This document shows, piece after piece, positions 1 to 6,211 of a stretch of 8,285 nucleotides of DNA; position 1 is the first letter of the stretch, and every line of letters starts with the position of its first letter. Source of the DNA: Chlorobiota bacterium (lineage in GTDB: Bacteria > Bacteroidota > Bacteroidia > Bacteroidales > F082); contig JAUXBM010000065.1 in assembly GCA_030619415.1 (NCBI GenBank), positions 1-8,285 on the forward strand. The letters run 5' to 3'. The notes under the pieces are model-generated. The model made no database searches. It was not told where the DNA came from and saw nothing but the letters and a program-made list of their open reading frames with translations. Position numbers and translations under genes: made by a program.

Positions 1-86
1 CACTCCGTTAGATTTTGAAGCCTCACCATAGCGGTGCTATGCTTTCGTTTCAAAACCTTATATTTTATTGTACTTGTAACTCTCAT
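1..86 (-). CDS. Possible 5' end of an unidentified gene, running off the left edge (doubtful)
   Basis: From an ATG at 86-84 the minus strand stays open to the edge of the window for 28 codons, beginning MRVTSTIKYKVLKRK. The short peptide is basic, which would suit a DNA-binding or recombinase N-terminus, but I recognise no family and 28 codons of open frame is weak evidence. A near-match to the Bacteroidota -7 box (TACTTTTA instead of TAnnTTTG) lies upstream at 135-142 on this strand. The same bases form a large imperfect hairpin (13-55), so the segment may instead be a non-coding palindromic repeat. I rate the coding reading below even odds. Confidence 0.2.
   Translation of the reverse strand, partial: MRVTSTIKYKVLKRKHSTAMVRLQNLTE
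13..55. repeat. Symmetric imperfect hairpin, candidate dispersed repeat
   Basis: An inner perfect stem CATAGC (27-32) / GCTATG (36-41) closes a GGT triloop. Outer arms TTTTGAA (13-19) and TTCAAAA (49-55) are also perfectly complementary, and a 7-nt mostly unpaired segment lies on each side between the two stems. There is no T-run directly after the structure, so it is a poor intrinsic terminator. It could be a repeat element, the end of a mobile element, or chance structure inside a gene that continues beyond the edge. Confidence 0.45.
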
Positions 87-314
87 TACGAAGTTCTATT
101 ACATAATCCGGGTTTAATCGGGTTTAATTGTTTGTAAAAGTAATTAATGTTCAATGAATATCAGTATTGTATGGATGAGTATATTTGATCTGGAATTTCT
201 AAGCACACATCATTTATTTTGTATTAGCACTACTGCTCCTTGTCGCCATTTTATTTGATAATCATTTTTCTGGTTCTGAACCTGATTCTTCCGTCCTCAC
301 CGTTTTAATAAAGA
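87..314. other. Intergenic stretch with no recognisable gene
   Basis: I see no credible reading frame here. The only ordered feature is a 10-bp direct tandem duplication, CGGGTTTAAT at 109-118 and again at 119-128. The rest is AT-rich with no obvious homology. Confidence 0.5.
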
Positions 315-345
315 AAAGGCTGCCCGGATAAACCGAACAGCCTTT
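315..345 (-). terminator. Intrinsic terminator of the small gene at 367-624
   Basis: AAAGGCTG (315-322) pairs with CAGCCTTT (338-345), and an inner CGG (325-327) pairs with CCG (333-335) across a 2x2 internal loop, leaving a 5-nt loop. Read on the minus strand the stem is followed by TTTTCTTTATTAAAA, a good U-rich tail. It starts about 21 nt past the stop codon of the minus-strand gene, the expected place. The plus-strand side also has a loose T-run (353-357), so it may act weakly in both directions. Confidence 0.8.
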
Positions 346-366
346 CATTAAGTTTTTCTTCATCAA

Positions 367-624
367 TTAAGATGCGATGTTCTTTTCAAGATCGGTGATA
401 ATCTTCTTGTTCACTTTTCTTGGGTTTTGCGCTTTGAAAGCTTTCAACGCTTCCAATGCTGCTTTACCGTATTCGTATAATCCTGATGGATTTTTGTCGT
501 AATCAAAACTACCAATGCAAAATTGTAGTTTTGATTGCAGGTCGTTGTATTCTTCTTTATTGATTTTTGTGAATACCGTTGTTGCCGCCACGCAGGCGTC
601 TCTGAATTTTTCTGTGTTAATCAT
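367..624 (-). CDS. Small hypothetical protein, 85 aa
   Basis: This is a complete 85-residue cytosolic-looking protein with no signal peptide and no membrane segment. The sequence is rich in Lys, Glu and Ala and is probably mostly helical. A short central stretch with Cys36, Gly38, the DYDKNP motif (41-46) and GLYEYG (48-53) looks like a conserved core, and the C-terminus is basic (NPRKVNKK, 67-74). I do not recognise a named family. The ATG start at 624 is supported by a TAGTTTTG -7 box about 38 nt upstream, and the gene is followed by its own strong terminator, so it appears to be a real monocistronic unit. No function can be assigned. It could be a small structural or regulatory protein of the kind often found as single conserved genes in this phylum. 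Confidence 0.75.
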   Translation of the reverse strand: MINTEKFRDACVAATTVFTKINKEEYNDLQSKLQFCIGSFDYDKNPSGLYEYGKAALEALKAFKAQNPRKVNKKIITDLEKNIAS

Positions 625-661
625 TTCTTAATTGTTTAATTTGTTAAAAAAAATGAACCGG

Positions 662-669
662 CAAAACTA
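662..669 (-). promoter_or_regulatory. -7 box of the small gene at 367-624
   Basis: On the minus strand this reads TAGTTTTG, an exact match to the Bacteroidota -7 consensus TAnnTTTG. It would give a leader of roughly 30 nt. I could not find a convincing TTG -33 element at the usual 19-21 nt spacing. Confidence 0.5.
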
Positions 670-978
670 GAAAAGTTTTCAAACCGTCTGTTATCGATTT
701 GTTAAATAATCATTAATTGTGTTAACGCTTGGCTGTTGATAAATAAAAAGCCCCGGAACCCCTGATTGATAACGATTGTGAAAGAATTAGATACTGGGAC
801 AATTAAAGCCATTCAGGATCAACTTCCAACCTACCGTTAACGAATCTAACCGGCGGATTTACATCAAAAAATACATTTTAGTAAAATATAAAAACGAAAT
901 CCAGACAGTCACTAATTATAAAAAACTACTTTCGTACCCATCATTCAAACCATCAAACAAAATCAATTAGCAATATCA
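670..978. other. Intergenic stretch, no gene seen
   Basis: No reading frame here looks real on either strand. It is the divergent gap between the small minus-strand gene and the solute-binding protein gene. The only promoter-like signal toward the right is TACTTTCG at 927-934, one mismatch from TAnnTTTG and about 45 nt before the ATG at 979. I see no tRNA, riboswitch-like fold or repeat array. Confidence 0.5.
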
Positions 979-1956
979 ATGAATAAAATCTTACTTCTCT
1001 TTTTTATCTCCTTTTTTTGGGGGGGATTTGGCCAAACAAAGGAGCTTAAACTGGCTTCTGACATATGGCCTCCGTTCACCAATATTGAAAATAAAAAAAC
1101 CTTTGCGATTGACCTTGTTGATGAAGCATTAAATCGCATTGGTTACACAACTGAAATAGAAATAACCGCATTCGAAAACGTTCTCAATGGCATTAACTCG
1201 GGAGATTTTGATGGCAGCGCCGCACTTTGGATAAGCGAGGAAAGAAAGAAGAACTACTTATTTTCAGAACCATATTTGCACAATCAGCTAATTCTTGTCG
1301 GGAGAAGCGGCAGCGATGTAAGCGCAACCTCCTATCCGGAACTCGCGGGAAAAAGTATAGGCATTGTTGAATATTATGCTTATGGCGATGAAGAAACAGG
1401 AACTGAAGAAGTTGAATTCGTTCAGGGAAAAAGCGATCAGCAGAACCTGGAACGCCTGTTATCTGAAGAGATCGATTATATGTTGGTTGATGGGCTGCTA
1501 ATACAATACCTGCTTAAATTCCAGGTAAATGATGTTACCGAATTCCTTGAAATTGGTCTTACGCCCCTGCTCGTAAAATCACTTCATTTTGCTTTGGGGA
1601 AAGATGTTTCCAATGCACAACAAATTCTTTCATTATTCGACGAGGAAATACATAAAATGATTTCGGATGGCAGCTACAATGAGATCCTTGAATTGAATTG
1701 GATTCAGGCAGATATAGATGGTGATGGTAAGATGGAAATTATTCTGGACGGTGATAAGGCGGGTAAAGAAGCGCCCAGAAATATATATGGTGTTCATCCA
1801 TCATACGCAACAGAAGTGGAAGACAGCGCTAAAAGATATTACGTTGACGGAACGGTTTATAATGGCTGGAAAAATATTCCTCAAAAATATAAAACCGAGT
1901 TTGATGATCAAATAATGATGGAATCCCAGGCTGGAAGAGGTATAATCAGGTTTTAA
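979..1956 (+). CDS. Family 3 extracellular solute-binding protein with EF-hand/FG-GAP-like C-terminal extension
   Basis: This 325-residue protein has an N-terminal signal peptide (about residues 1-18, Leu/Phe-rich, no lipobox Cys), so it should be periplasmic and soluble. Residues 22-240 follow the bacterial family 3 solute-binding fold (amino-acid/polar ligand type): an opening strand KLASDIWPPFTN, the GDFDGS segment (75-80), Arg89 followed by the F-S-x-P-Y motif (95-99), and a late DYMLVDG strand (166-172) supplying the usual ligand-binding Asp171. The family normally ends near residue 240. Here about 85 residues follow, starting with a D-x-D-G-D-G calcium-type loop (245-250) like those of FG-GAP/EF-hand repeats, then a Tyr-rich tail I do not recognise. 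No permease or ATPase gene is adjacent, so it may be an orphan binding or sensing protein. The ligand is unknown. A T7G7 homopolymer tract lies in the signal-peptide codons. Confidence 0.85.
   Translation: MNKILLLFFISFFWGGFGQTKELKLASDIWPPFTNIENKKTFAIDLVDEALNRIGYTTEIEITAFENVLNGINSGDFDGSAALWISEERKKNYLFSEPYLHNQLILVGRSGSDVSATSYPELAGKSIGIVEYYAYGDEETGTEEVEFVQGKSDQQNLERLLSEEIDYMLVDGLLIQYLLKFQVNDVTEFLEIGLTPLLVKSLHFALGKDVSNAQQILSLFDEEIHKMISDGSYNEILELNWIQADIDGDGKMEIILDGDKAGKEAPRNIYGVHPSYATEVEDSAKRYYVDGTVYNGWKNIPQKYKTEFDDQIMMESQAGRGIIRF
1012..1025 (+). repeat. T7G7 homopolymer tract in the signal-peptide coding region
   Basis: Seven T (1012-1018) are followed directly by seven G (1019-1025), covering codons 12-16 of the solute-binding protein gene. 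Such tracts are prone to slippage during replication and are also sequencing-error hot spots. As given, the frame is intact. Confidence 0.7.
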
Positions 1957-2051
1957 ATAATTATTGAATTCAATTGAGTATTGGTCAGTTATTTTTTAAT
2001 TAGAATTATTTCAAACTAGTCGCCAGCTCAGTTACCTTAGAAGTTGTTGTT

Positions 2052-2059
2052 TATCTTTG
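2052..2059 (+). promoter_or_regulatory. -7 box of the secreted multidomain protein gene
   Basis: TATCTTTG matches TAnnTTTG exactly and lies 95 nt before the ATG at 2155, implying a leader of about 90 nt. No clear TTG lies at the -33 spacing. The 1957-2051 stretch before it holds no gene and no convincing terminator for the solute-binding protein gene. Confidence 0.5.
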
Positions 2060-2154
2060 CCACGAATGATCATTTTTCAGACATGATACGATAAACGAAC
2101 GATCTGATATTTGTATCACCCATACCAATTGAGAAAAAATTCAAATCAAAAAAC

Positions 2155-4443
2155 ATGAAAAAAAATTACTTTCTACTTTTACTGTTATTGGCATCCGTGC
2201 TATCATATTCACAGCAGGTTCCCAGAAATTACGTACTTGTTGAAATTGCAACAGGAACATGGTGTACCTATTGTCCGGGAGCAGCTATGGGTGCAGATGA
2301 CCTGATTGCCAACGGTCATCCTGCCGCAATTATTGAAAATCACAATGGCGATGCTTTTACAACCGATGATTCGGACGGACGAAACGCGTATTATGGTATT
2401 TCCAGTTATCCTACAGCCAAGTTTGATGGTTCATACAATACTTACTCGGGTGGATCGCACACACAAAGTATGTATAACAACTATTACCCGATTGTTGATA
2501 GCCGGATTACCGAGGATAGTGATTTTACCCTGGAAATTTTCGGCACCAATAGTGGAGATGATTATTCAATCAACGTCCGGCTTCAGGATGTTGGCGGGTA
2601 TTCAGGAGAAAACCTGGCACTTCGTTTTGCACTAACGGAATCGGAAATAGACTATGCCTGGCAGGATCAGGATGTGTTGAATTTTGTTAACCGCCTGATG
2701 TTGCCAGATCACAACGGCGTAGATTTGAGCAGCTATGACCTGACTGAACTCACAACAATTGATCTGTCTTTTACATTTGACAACTCATGGGATATTCAGC
2801 ACTGTGAAATCGTTGTTTTCATTCAGGATGACGACAGCAAAGAAGTGCTTCAAAGTCAGAAAGTCGGGGTGAACGAGTTGGAGTCAATGCTTGCCGCTAA
2901 CTTTACAGCAAGTACCACTTTGTCGTGCAATGGTTCCACAATCGACTTTACCGATACATCTGCCGGTGAAGGTATCGCAACCTGGAGTTGGTCGTTTGAA
3001 AGCGGAACGCCAGCGACCTCATCTGATCAGAACCCGGCTGTAACTTATTCTAATACAGGTGTTTACGATGTAGAGCTTACGGTAACTGATGCTTATGGAA
3101 GCAGCACGATAACACAATCCGATTATATTTCTATTTTCGAAACACCGGCAACCGCGTCCACACCGATCGGTGAGGATGTAATCTGCACCGGCTTTGATTA
3201 TTATTACTCAACCGACGAAGTCCTTTATGCCCAGGAATATGAATGGGAACTATCTCCCGATAATGCCGGCAATTTAATTGTTAGCGAAAATGAAGTTACG
3301 CTGGAAGCCGGCACAGACTGGACAGGCGATTTTACCATCCGGGTAAGGGCGACCAACCTTTGTGGTGATGGTGATTGGTCGGGGTATTTTGCCGGCACAT
3401 TGTATCAGTCTGCCGAAGTATTTTCTGTTGAAGGTGGCGGTGGTTATTGTATTGAGGGCGATGGTGTTGAAATTACACTGAGCAGCTCGGAAAGCGGCAT
3501 TAATTACGAATTATACTTTGATGATGTACCAACCGGAAACATCGTTTCAGGAACCGGTTCTGAAATTAGTTTTGGTCTGCTTACCGGGGAAGGCTTTTAC
3601 ACCGTAATGGGTTATACCGATTATTGTATCTCCATGATGATGGAACAAATTGAGGTATTCCACATGTTCCCTCCCCTGGAGCCGGGTACACCTACAGGCC
3701 CCGATGCCATTTGCGATGAAGAAAGCGCGGAATATTCGAGCTCCGGTTCGGATGATGCAGAAAGCTACGAATGGATATTGTCGCCTGAAGAAGCCGGCAC
3801 ACTGACAGCCAATGGCTTGGATGCATCTGTGGAATGGAATACTGATTTCTCAGGAATTGCCGGCATTTCATTGTACGGCATAAATGAATGCGGTGATGGT
3901 TATCCTTCGGAAGAACTGGAAGTTTCAGTTGAAGTCGTGCCATCACCCGAAATTGAAGGATTGGATTTGGTTTGTGACTTTGAAGTTACAACTTATACAA
4001 CTGAAGAAAACGAAGGATGCATTTATACCTGGGAAGTAACAGGTGGTACCATCATCGAAGGACAGGGAACTTACATGGTTACTATTGAATGGGGACAGGC
4101 AGGAACTGGATATCTGAACGTTGCCGAAGAAACAGCAAACGGATGCATCGGGGATGCAAATGAATTGGAAGTAATGATTGACGAGTGCACAGGAATTGGC
4201 GAAAACAATTTGAACATTCAGGTGAATGTAAGTCCAAACCCCGCAAAAGACTTTGTGACTTTTAAAAGCAACGACAATATCAATTCGGTCACAATCTATA
4301 GCCTGAAGGGTGAAATTGTCGGGAAGCACGAGGTAAGTGATAAGCAGGTAAGAATTGACCTTTCCGGTTACAATCCGGGTATTTATGTACTAAGGATTAT
4401 TACAGAAAAGAGTAGTGTTTCTAAACGATTAATTATTCAATAA
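2155..4443 (+). CDS. Secreted Omp28-like/PKD multidomain protein with type IX sorting domain
   Basis: This 762-residue protein begins with a signal peptide (about 1-19, poly-Leu core ending SYS-Q). Residues 22-240 resemble Omp28-related outer-membrane proteins: a thioredoxin-like TGTWCTYCPG motif (Cys37, Cys40) and a cis-Pro-like SSYPT (Pro86). A PKD domain follows (about 248-328, with FTDTS and the W-S-W-S-F core). Then come PKD-like modules with a paired Cys pattern (about 337-418, Cys344/Cys403; 511-592, Cys520/Cys579), separated by an Ig-like module (about 421-500, Cys432/Cys491), and a third divergent module (about 597-676). Residues 686-762 form a type A type IX secretion sorting domain (SPNP at 693-696, ending KRLIIQ), so the protein should be exported across the outer membrane and surface-anchored or released. 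The CxxC suggests redox activity or a structural disulfide. The substrate or partner is unknown. Confidence 0.88.
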   Translation: MKKNYFLLLLLLASVLSYSQQVPRNYVLVEIATGTWCTYCPGAAMGADDLIANGHPAAIIENHNGDAFTTDDSDGRNAYYGISSYPTAKFDGSYNTYSGGSHTQSMYNNYYPIVDSRITEDSDFTLEIFGTNSGDDYSINVRLQDVGGYSGENLALRFALTESEIDYAWQDQDVLNFVNRLMLPDHNGVDLSSYDLTELTTIDLSFTFDNSWDIQHCEIVVFIQDDDSKEVLQSQKVGVNELESMLAANFTASTTLSCNGSTIDFTDTSAGEGIATWSWSFESGTPATSSDQNPAVTYSNTGVYDVELTVTDAYGSSTITQSDYISIFETPATASTPIGEDVICTGFDYYYSTDEVLYAQEYEWELSPDNAGNLIVSENEVTLEAGTDWTGDFTIRVRATNLCGDGDWSGYFAGTLYQSAEVFSVEGGGGYCIEGDGVEITLSSSESGINYELYFDDVPTGNIVSGTGSEISFGLLTGEGFYTVMGYTDYCISMMMEQIEVFHMFPPLEPGTPTGPDAICDEESAEYSSSGSDDAESYEWILSPEEAGTLTANGLDASVEWNTDFSGIAGISLYGINECGDGYPSEELEVSVEVVPSPEIEGLDLVCDFEVTTYTTEENEGCIYTWEVTGGTIIEGQGTYMVTIEWGQAGTGYLNVAEETANGCIGDANELEVMIDECTGIGENNLNIQVNVSPNPAKDFVTFKSNDNINSVTIYSLKGEIVGKHEVSDKQVRIDLSGYNPGIYVLRIITEKSSVSKRLIIQ

Positions 4444-4911
4444 TTGGAGCCTGAAAAAACCCTGATATTGGGCCTGGGAAATATCCTTTTACAGAACGAA
4501 GGGATTGGTGTTCATACACTGAAGGAACTGGAAAAGCTCGACTGGCCAAAACATGTTGATTTGCTTGATGGAGGTACAGGGGGATTTGTCTTGCTTTCTC
4601 TTTTTCAGGAATATAAAAAGATGGTCATCATCGATGCCACCCTGAGTAAAGAACCTGAAGGAACGATAAAGGTTATCAAACCCAAATTCGCGAAAGACTT
4701 TCCTAAATCGCTTAGCACCCATGAACTGGGACTGAAAGACATGATTGAATCAGCCATATTGCTTGGAAAAATTCCTGATATTTACTTGATCGTGATTTCC
4801 ATTCATCCCGAACAAATAATGAGCGTAACACTCACGTCCGGGATCAGGGAATGCATTCCAGATATTATAAAGACTGTTGAAAATGTAATTTCAGGAATCT
4901 CAGAATCCTAA
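4444..4911 (+). CDS. [NiFe]-hydrogenase maturation protease (peptidase M52, HyaD/HybD/HupD type)
   Basis: M52 proteases cut the C-terminal tail from the [NiFe]-hydrogenase large subunit after nickel has been inserted, in the cytosol. The 155-residue protein has the family length and order: N-terminal strand LILGLGN (7-13), then LQNEGIGVH with Glu19, LDGGTGG (41-47), VIIDA with Asp64 and STHELGL with His93. By alignment from memory with E. coli HybD, Glu19, Asp64 and His93 correspond to the nickel-sensing ligands Glu16, Asp62 and His93, so it should be active. The start is TTG at 4444. No ATG precedes the essential GLGN motif, and an in-frame TAA lies immediately upstream. That TAA is the stop of the preceding secreted-protein gene, so the two genes abut with no spacer in one frame. 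Translation probably depends on re-initiation at the junction. HypA is encoded convergently 68 nt downstream. Confidence 0.88.
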   Translation: MEPEKTLILGLGNILLQNEGIGVHTLKELEKLDWPKHVDLLDGGTGGFVLLSLFQEYKKMVIIDATLSKEPEGTIKVIKPKFAKDFPKSLSTHELGLKDMIESAILLGKIPDIYLIVISIHPEQIMSVTLTSGIRECIPDIIKTVENVISGISES

Positions 4912-4979
4912 ATTTCACATCTCACAAAAAGATACCATTCGAAACCTTTACAAAACTTCAGTTAGCTTATGATTGAATT

Positions 4980-5330
4980 CTAATCGTCAACATCAACTAC
5001 CAACGACTTAATTTTCAGTTCTTTTCCGCTTAGCAATTCATGGTACAGGCTCTTGCATTTTGGGCACTCATCATAAACTTGGTCAATATCAAATACTGAT
5101 CCGCATTTTGTGCACCTGGCCCGGGCCTGAATTTTATTGACATTCACTTTAGCGGTTTCAAGCAAAGTATTTTTAACAGCCATCTCCATGGCAGCATCCA
5201 GTGCAAAGAATTCAATCCCAGCCATGGTACCAACATCCAATACCAATTCTATAATGCTTGTTGCTTTGGCTTTTTTAGCCTCAGCCTCCGCAATTTCAAT
5301 GATGCTCATTGCGATGGAAAACTCGTGCAT
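4980..5330 (-). CDS. hypA: Hydrogenase nickel incorporation protein HypA
   Basis: HypA is a small nickel metallochaperone that works with HypB to deliver Ni2+ to the large subunit of [NiFe] hydrogenase. The 116-residue length is typical. The N-terminus MHEFSIA carries the invariant His2-Glu3 nickel-binding motif, so the ATG at 5330 is well supported. The conserved GTMAGIE..AL segment (34-44) follows, and the zinc site is complete with two CxxC pairs, Cys73/Cys76 and Cys89/Cys92. The gene is transcribed toward the M52 protease gene. HypB, HypC-F and the hydrogenase itself are not in this window. A TATTTTTG -7 box lies about 77 nt upstream, and the leader contains a run of degenerate heptamer repeats. 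Confidence 0.95.
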   Translation of the reverse strand: MHEFSIAMSIIEIAEAEAKKAKATSIIELVLDVGTMAGIEFFALDAAMEMAVKNTLLETAKVNVNKIQARARCTKCGSVFDIDQVYDECPKCKSLYHELLSGKELKIKSLVVDVDD

Positions 5331-5342
5331 TTTAATTTAGTT

Positions 5343-5384
5343 GATTGGTTATTGGTAATTGGATAATTAGTAATTGGTCATTTG
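5343..5384 (-). repeat. Degenerate heptamer repeat (NATTGGT) in the hypA leader
   Basis: Read on the plus strand there are about six 7-bp units of the type NATTGGT: GATTGGT, TATTGGT, AATTGGA, then one extra T, AATTAGT, AATTGGT and CATTTGC. They lie between the hypA promoter candidate and its ATG, so they would be transcribed in the hypA 5' leader. A related family lies inverted at 6342-6369. Confidence 0.6.
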
Positions 5385-5406
5385 CTCTAATTTCTGACTT
5401 AGTCTG

Positions 5407-5414
5407 CAAAAATA
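5407..5414 (-). promoter_or_regulatory. -7 box of hypA
   Basis: The minus strand reads TATTTTTG, an exact match to TAnnTTTG, about 77 nt upstream of the hypA ATG. Its -33 region would fall near 5434-5438, overlapping the promoter of the divergent toxin-antitoxin genes. No clear TTG is visible there. Confidence 0.45.
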
Positions 5415-5426
5415 AACAACTATAAA

Positions 5427-5457
5427 TTGTAAATTCAGATTAGATTAGCTATCTTTG
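5427..5457 (+). promoter_or_regulatory. Promoter of the toxin-antitoxin-like operon
   Basis: TTG at 5427-5429, a 20-nt spacer, then TATCTTTG at 5450-5457. Both elements and the spacing fit the Bacteroidota vegetative promoter (TTG-N19-21-TAnnTTTG). The start of transcription would fall near 5462, giving a leader of about 20-25 nt to the ATG at 5485. Confidence 0.65.
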
Positions 5458-5484
5458 CGCATAGTTATTTTAATACTTATACGC
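5457..5484 (+). promoter_or_regulatory. Imperfect palindrome, candidate autoregulatory operator
   Basis: The 28-bp stretch directly between the -7 box and the ATG is an imperfect inverted repeat. Ten of fourteen symmetric base pairs are complementary: outer GCG/CGC, then ATA/TAT, then TATT/AATA near the centre. Its position over the transcription start fits repression by the RHH antitoxin encoded immediately downstream, as in many type II toxin-antitoxin operons. The operator role is inference. Confidence 0.45.
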
Positions 5485-5769
5485 ATGGCAACACTAAACC
5501 TGTCCGTACCTGAGGAATTGAAATCATACATTAAAGCAAAAGCCTTGGAAATGAACACCACCGTTTCCGAAATATTTGCAGATTATGTTAAACAGATTAA
5601 AGAGATTGAAGATGGGGAAGTCGAATATGACAACCTAACGACTGAGCAAAAAGAGAAAATTCGAATAGCAAATGAACTCGCCGGCTCCATCAAGGTTAGT
5701 GATGAGAATCTTGATATAGATAACCTGAGATTTAATAAGATTATCGAAAAGCATTTGAATGATGAGTAA
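5485..5769 (+). CDS. RHH-type antitoxin (DUF6364-like)
   Basis: The 94-residue protein opens with MATLNLSVPEELKSYIKAKA, the beta-strand and first helix of a ribbon-helix-helix DNA-binding fold. A second helix follows (about 26-39, TVSEIFADYVKQIK), so residues 1-42 should dimerise and bind DNA. The acidic C-terminal half (about 48-94), including ELAGSIKVSDENL, resembles the toxin-neutralising tail of antitoxins paired with PIN proteins. I chose ATG 5485 because the frame upstream to 5455 begins inside the -7 box and encodes only a hydrophobic non-family stretch. The stop overlaps the start of the PIN gene, indicating translational coupling. The likely role is to neutralise the PIN protein and repress its own promoter through the palindrome at 5457-5484. 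The family name is from recognition, not a search. Confidence 0.75.
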   Translation: MATLNLSVPEELKSYIKAKALEMNTTVSEIFADYVKQIKEIEDGEVEYDNLTTEQKEKIRIANELAGSIKVSDENLDIDNLRFNKIIEKHLNDE

Positions 5770-6211
5770 AATATTTTTTAACACAAACATCATTTTGGAT
5801 CTCCTCTTAAGGCGAAAGTCAGTACATTCAAACAATTATCAAAATGTTCTCAATATTATCCACTTTTGTATTGTTTCCAATATTCCGATTTATTTTTCTA
5901 TCCTTGGATTGAAGAATGTATCCTACATTTTATCAAAACTCAGTAAAGAACAAACCGGAAAAAACAAACAACTGCAGATCAAACAAAAAATAAATGATTT
6001 GCTTAAAATTGGTGATGCAATTCCAACTTCTGTAAGTGCATTTGAAAACGCCATGAATTCCCGGTTCCCTGATTTCGAAGATGCCTTACAATACTTTACT
6101 GCAAAAGAGCATGGAATCAATATTATTGTGACCCGAAACAAGAAAGATTTTATTAAATCAGATATAAGGATCTACAGCCCGGATGAGTTTCTTAGCTTAC
6201 CAATAAAATGA
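5759..6211 (+). CDS. PIN-domain VapC-like protein with altered first catalytic residue
   Basis: The 150-residue protein has PIN-domain layout: KIFFNTNIILDLLLRRKSV (4-22), a central helical region, FPDFEDALQYFTAKEHG (103-119), and IIVTRNKKDF (122-131) followed by the usual SPDEFL ending (140-145). PIN toxins are Mg2+-dependent RNases that cleave tRNA, rRNA or mRNA. Asp108 (with Asp105 nearby), Asn127 and Asp130 are in place, but the first metal ligand, normally Asp in the DTN motif, is Asn8 (codon AAC). That change is expected to weaken or abolish nuclease activity. There are two consecutive ATG codons (5759 and 5762); the second gives the more typical MSKIFF start. The gene overlaps the antitoxin gene by 8-11 bp. 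The coding sequence looks more AT-rich than the neighbouring metabolic genes, consistent with transfer, though I did not compute this. Confidence 0.8.
   Translation: MMSKIFFNTNIILDLLLRRKSVHSNNYQNVLNIIHFCIVSNIPIYFSILGLKNVSYILSKLSKEQTGKNKQLQIKQKINDLLKIGDAIPTSVSAFENAMNSRFPDFEDALQYFTAKEHGINIIVTRNKKDFIKSDIRIYSPDEFLSLPIK

Noticed and set aside
1957..2051. A terminator after the solute-binding protein gene
   Set aside because: Only short AT-rich palindromes such as TTGAATTCAA are present, with no stable stem followed by a T-run.
3692..4329. Two minus-strand reading frames of 84 and 128 codons opposite the secreted-protein gene
   Set aside because: They are antisense to a gene with clear domains, have no recognisable protein character and no promoter.
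2155..4911. A single fused protein joining the secreted protein and the hydrogenase protease
   Set aside because: The sorting domain ends in the normal place (KRLIIQ then TAA), and the two halves belong in different compartments, so the stop is taken as real.
5455..5484. A longer antitoxin start at TTG 5455
   Set aside because: The codon lies inside the TATCTTTG -7 box, and the extra residues are hydrophobic and unlike the family. ATG 5485 gives the standard RHH N-terminus.
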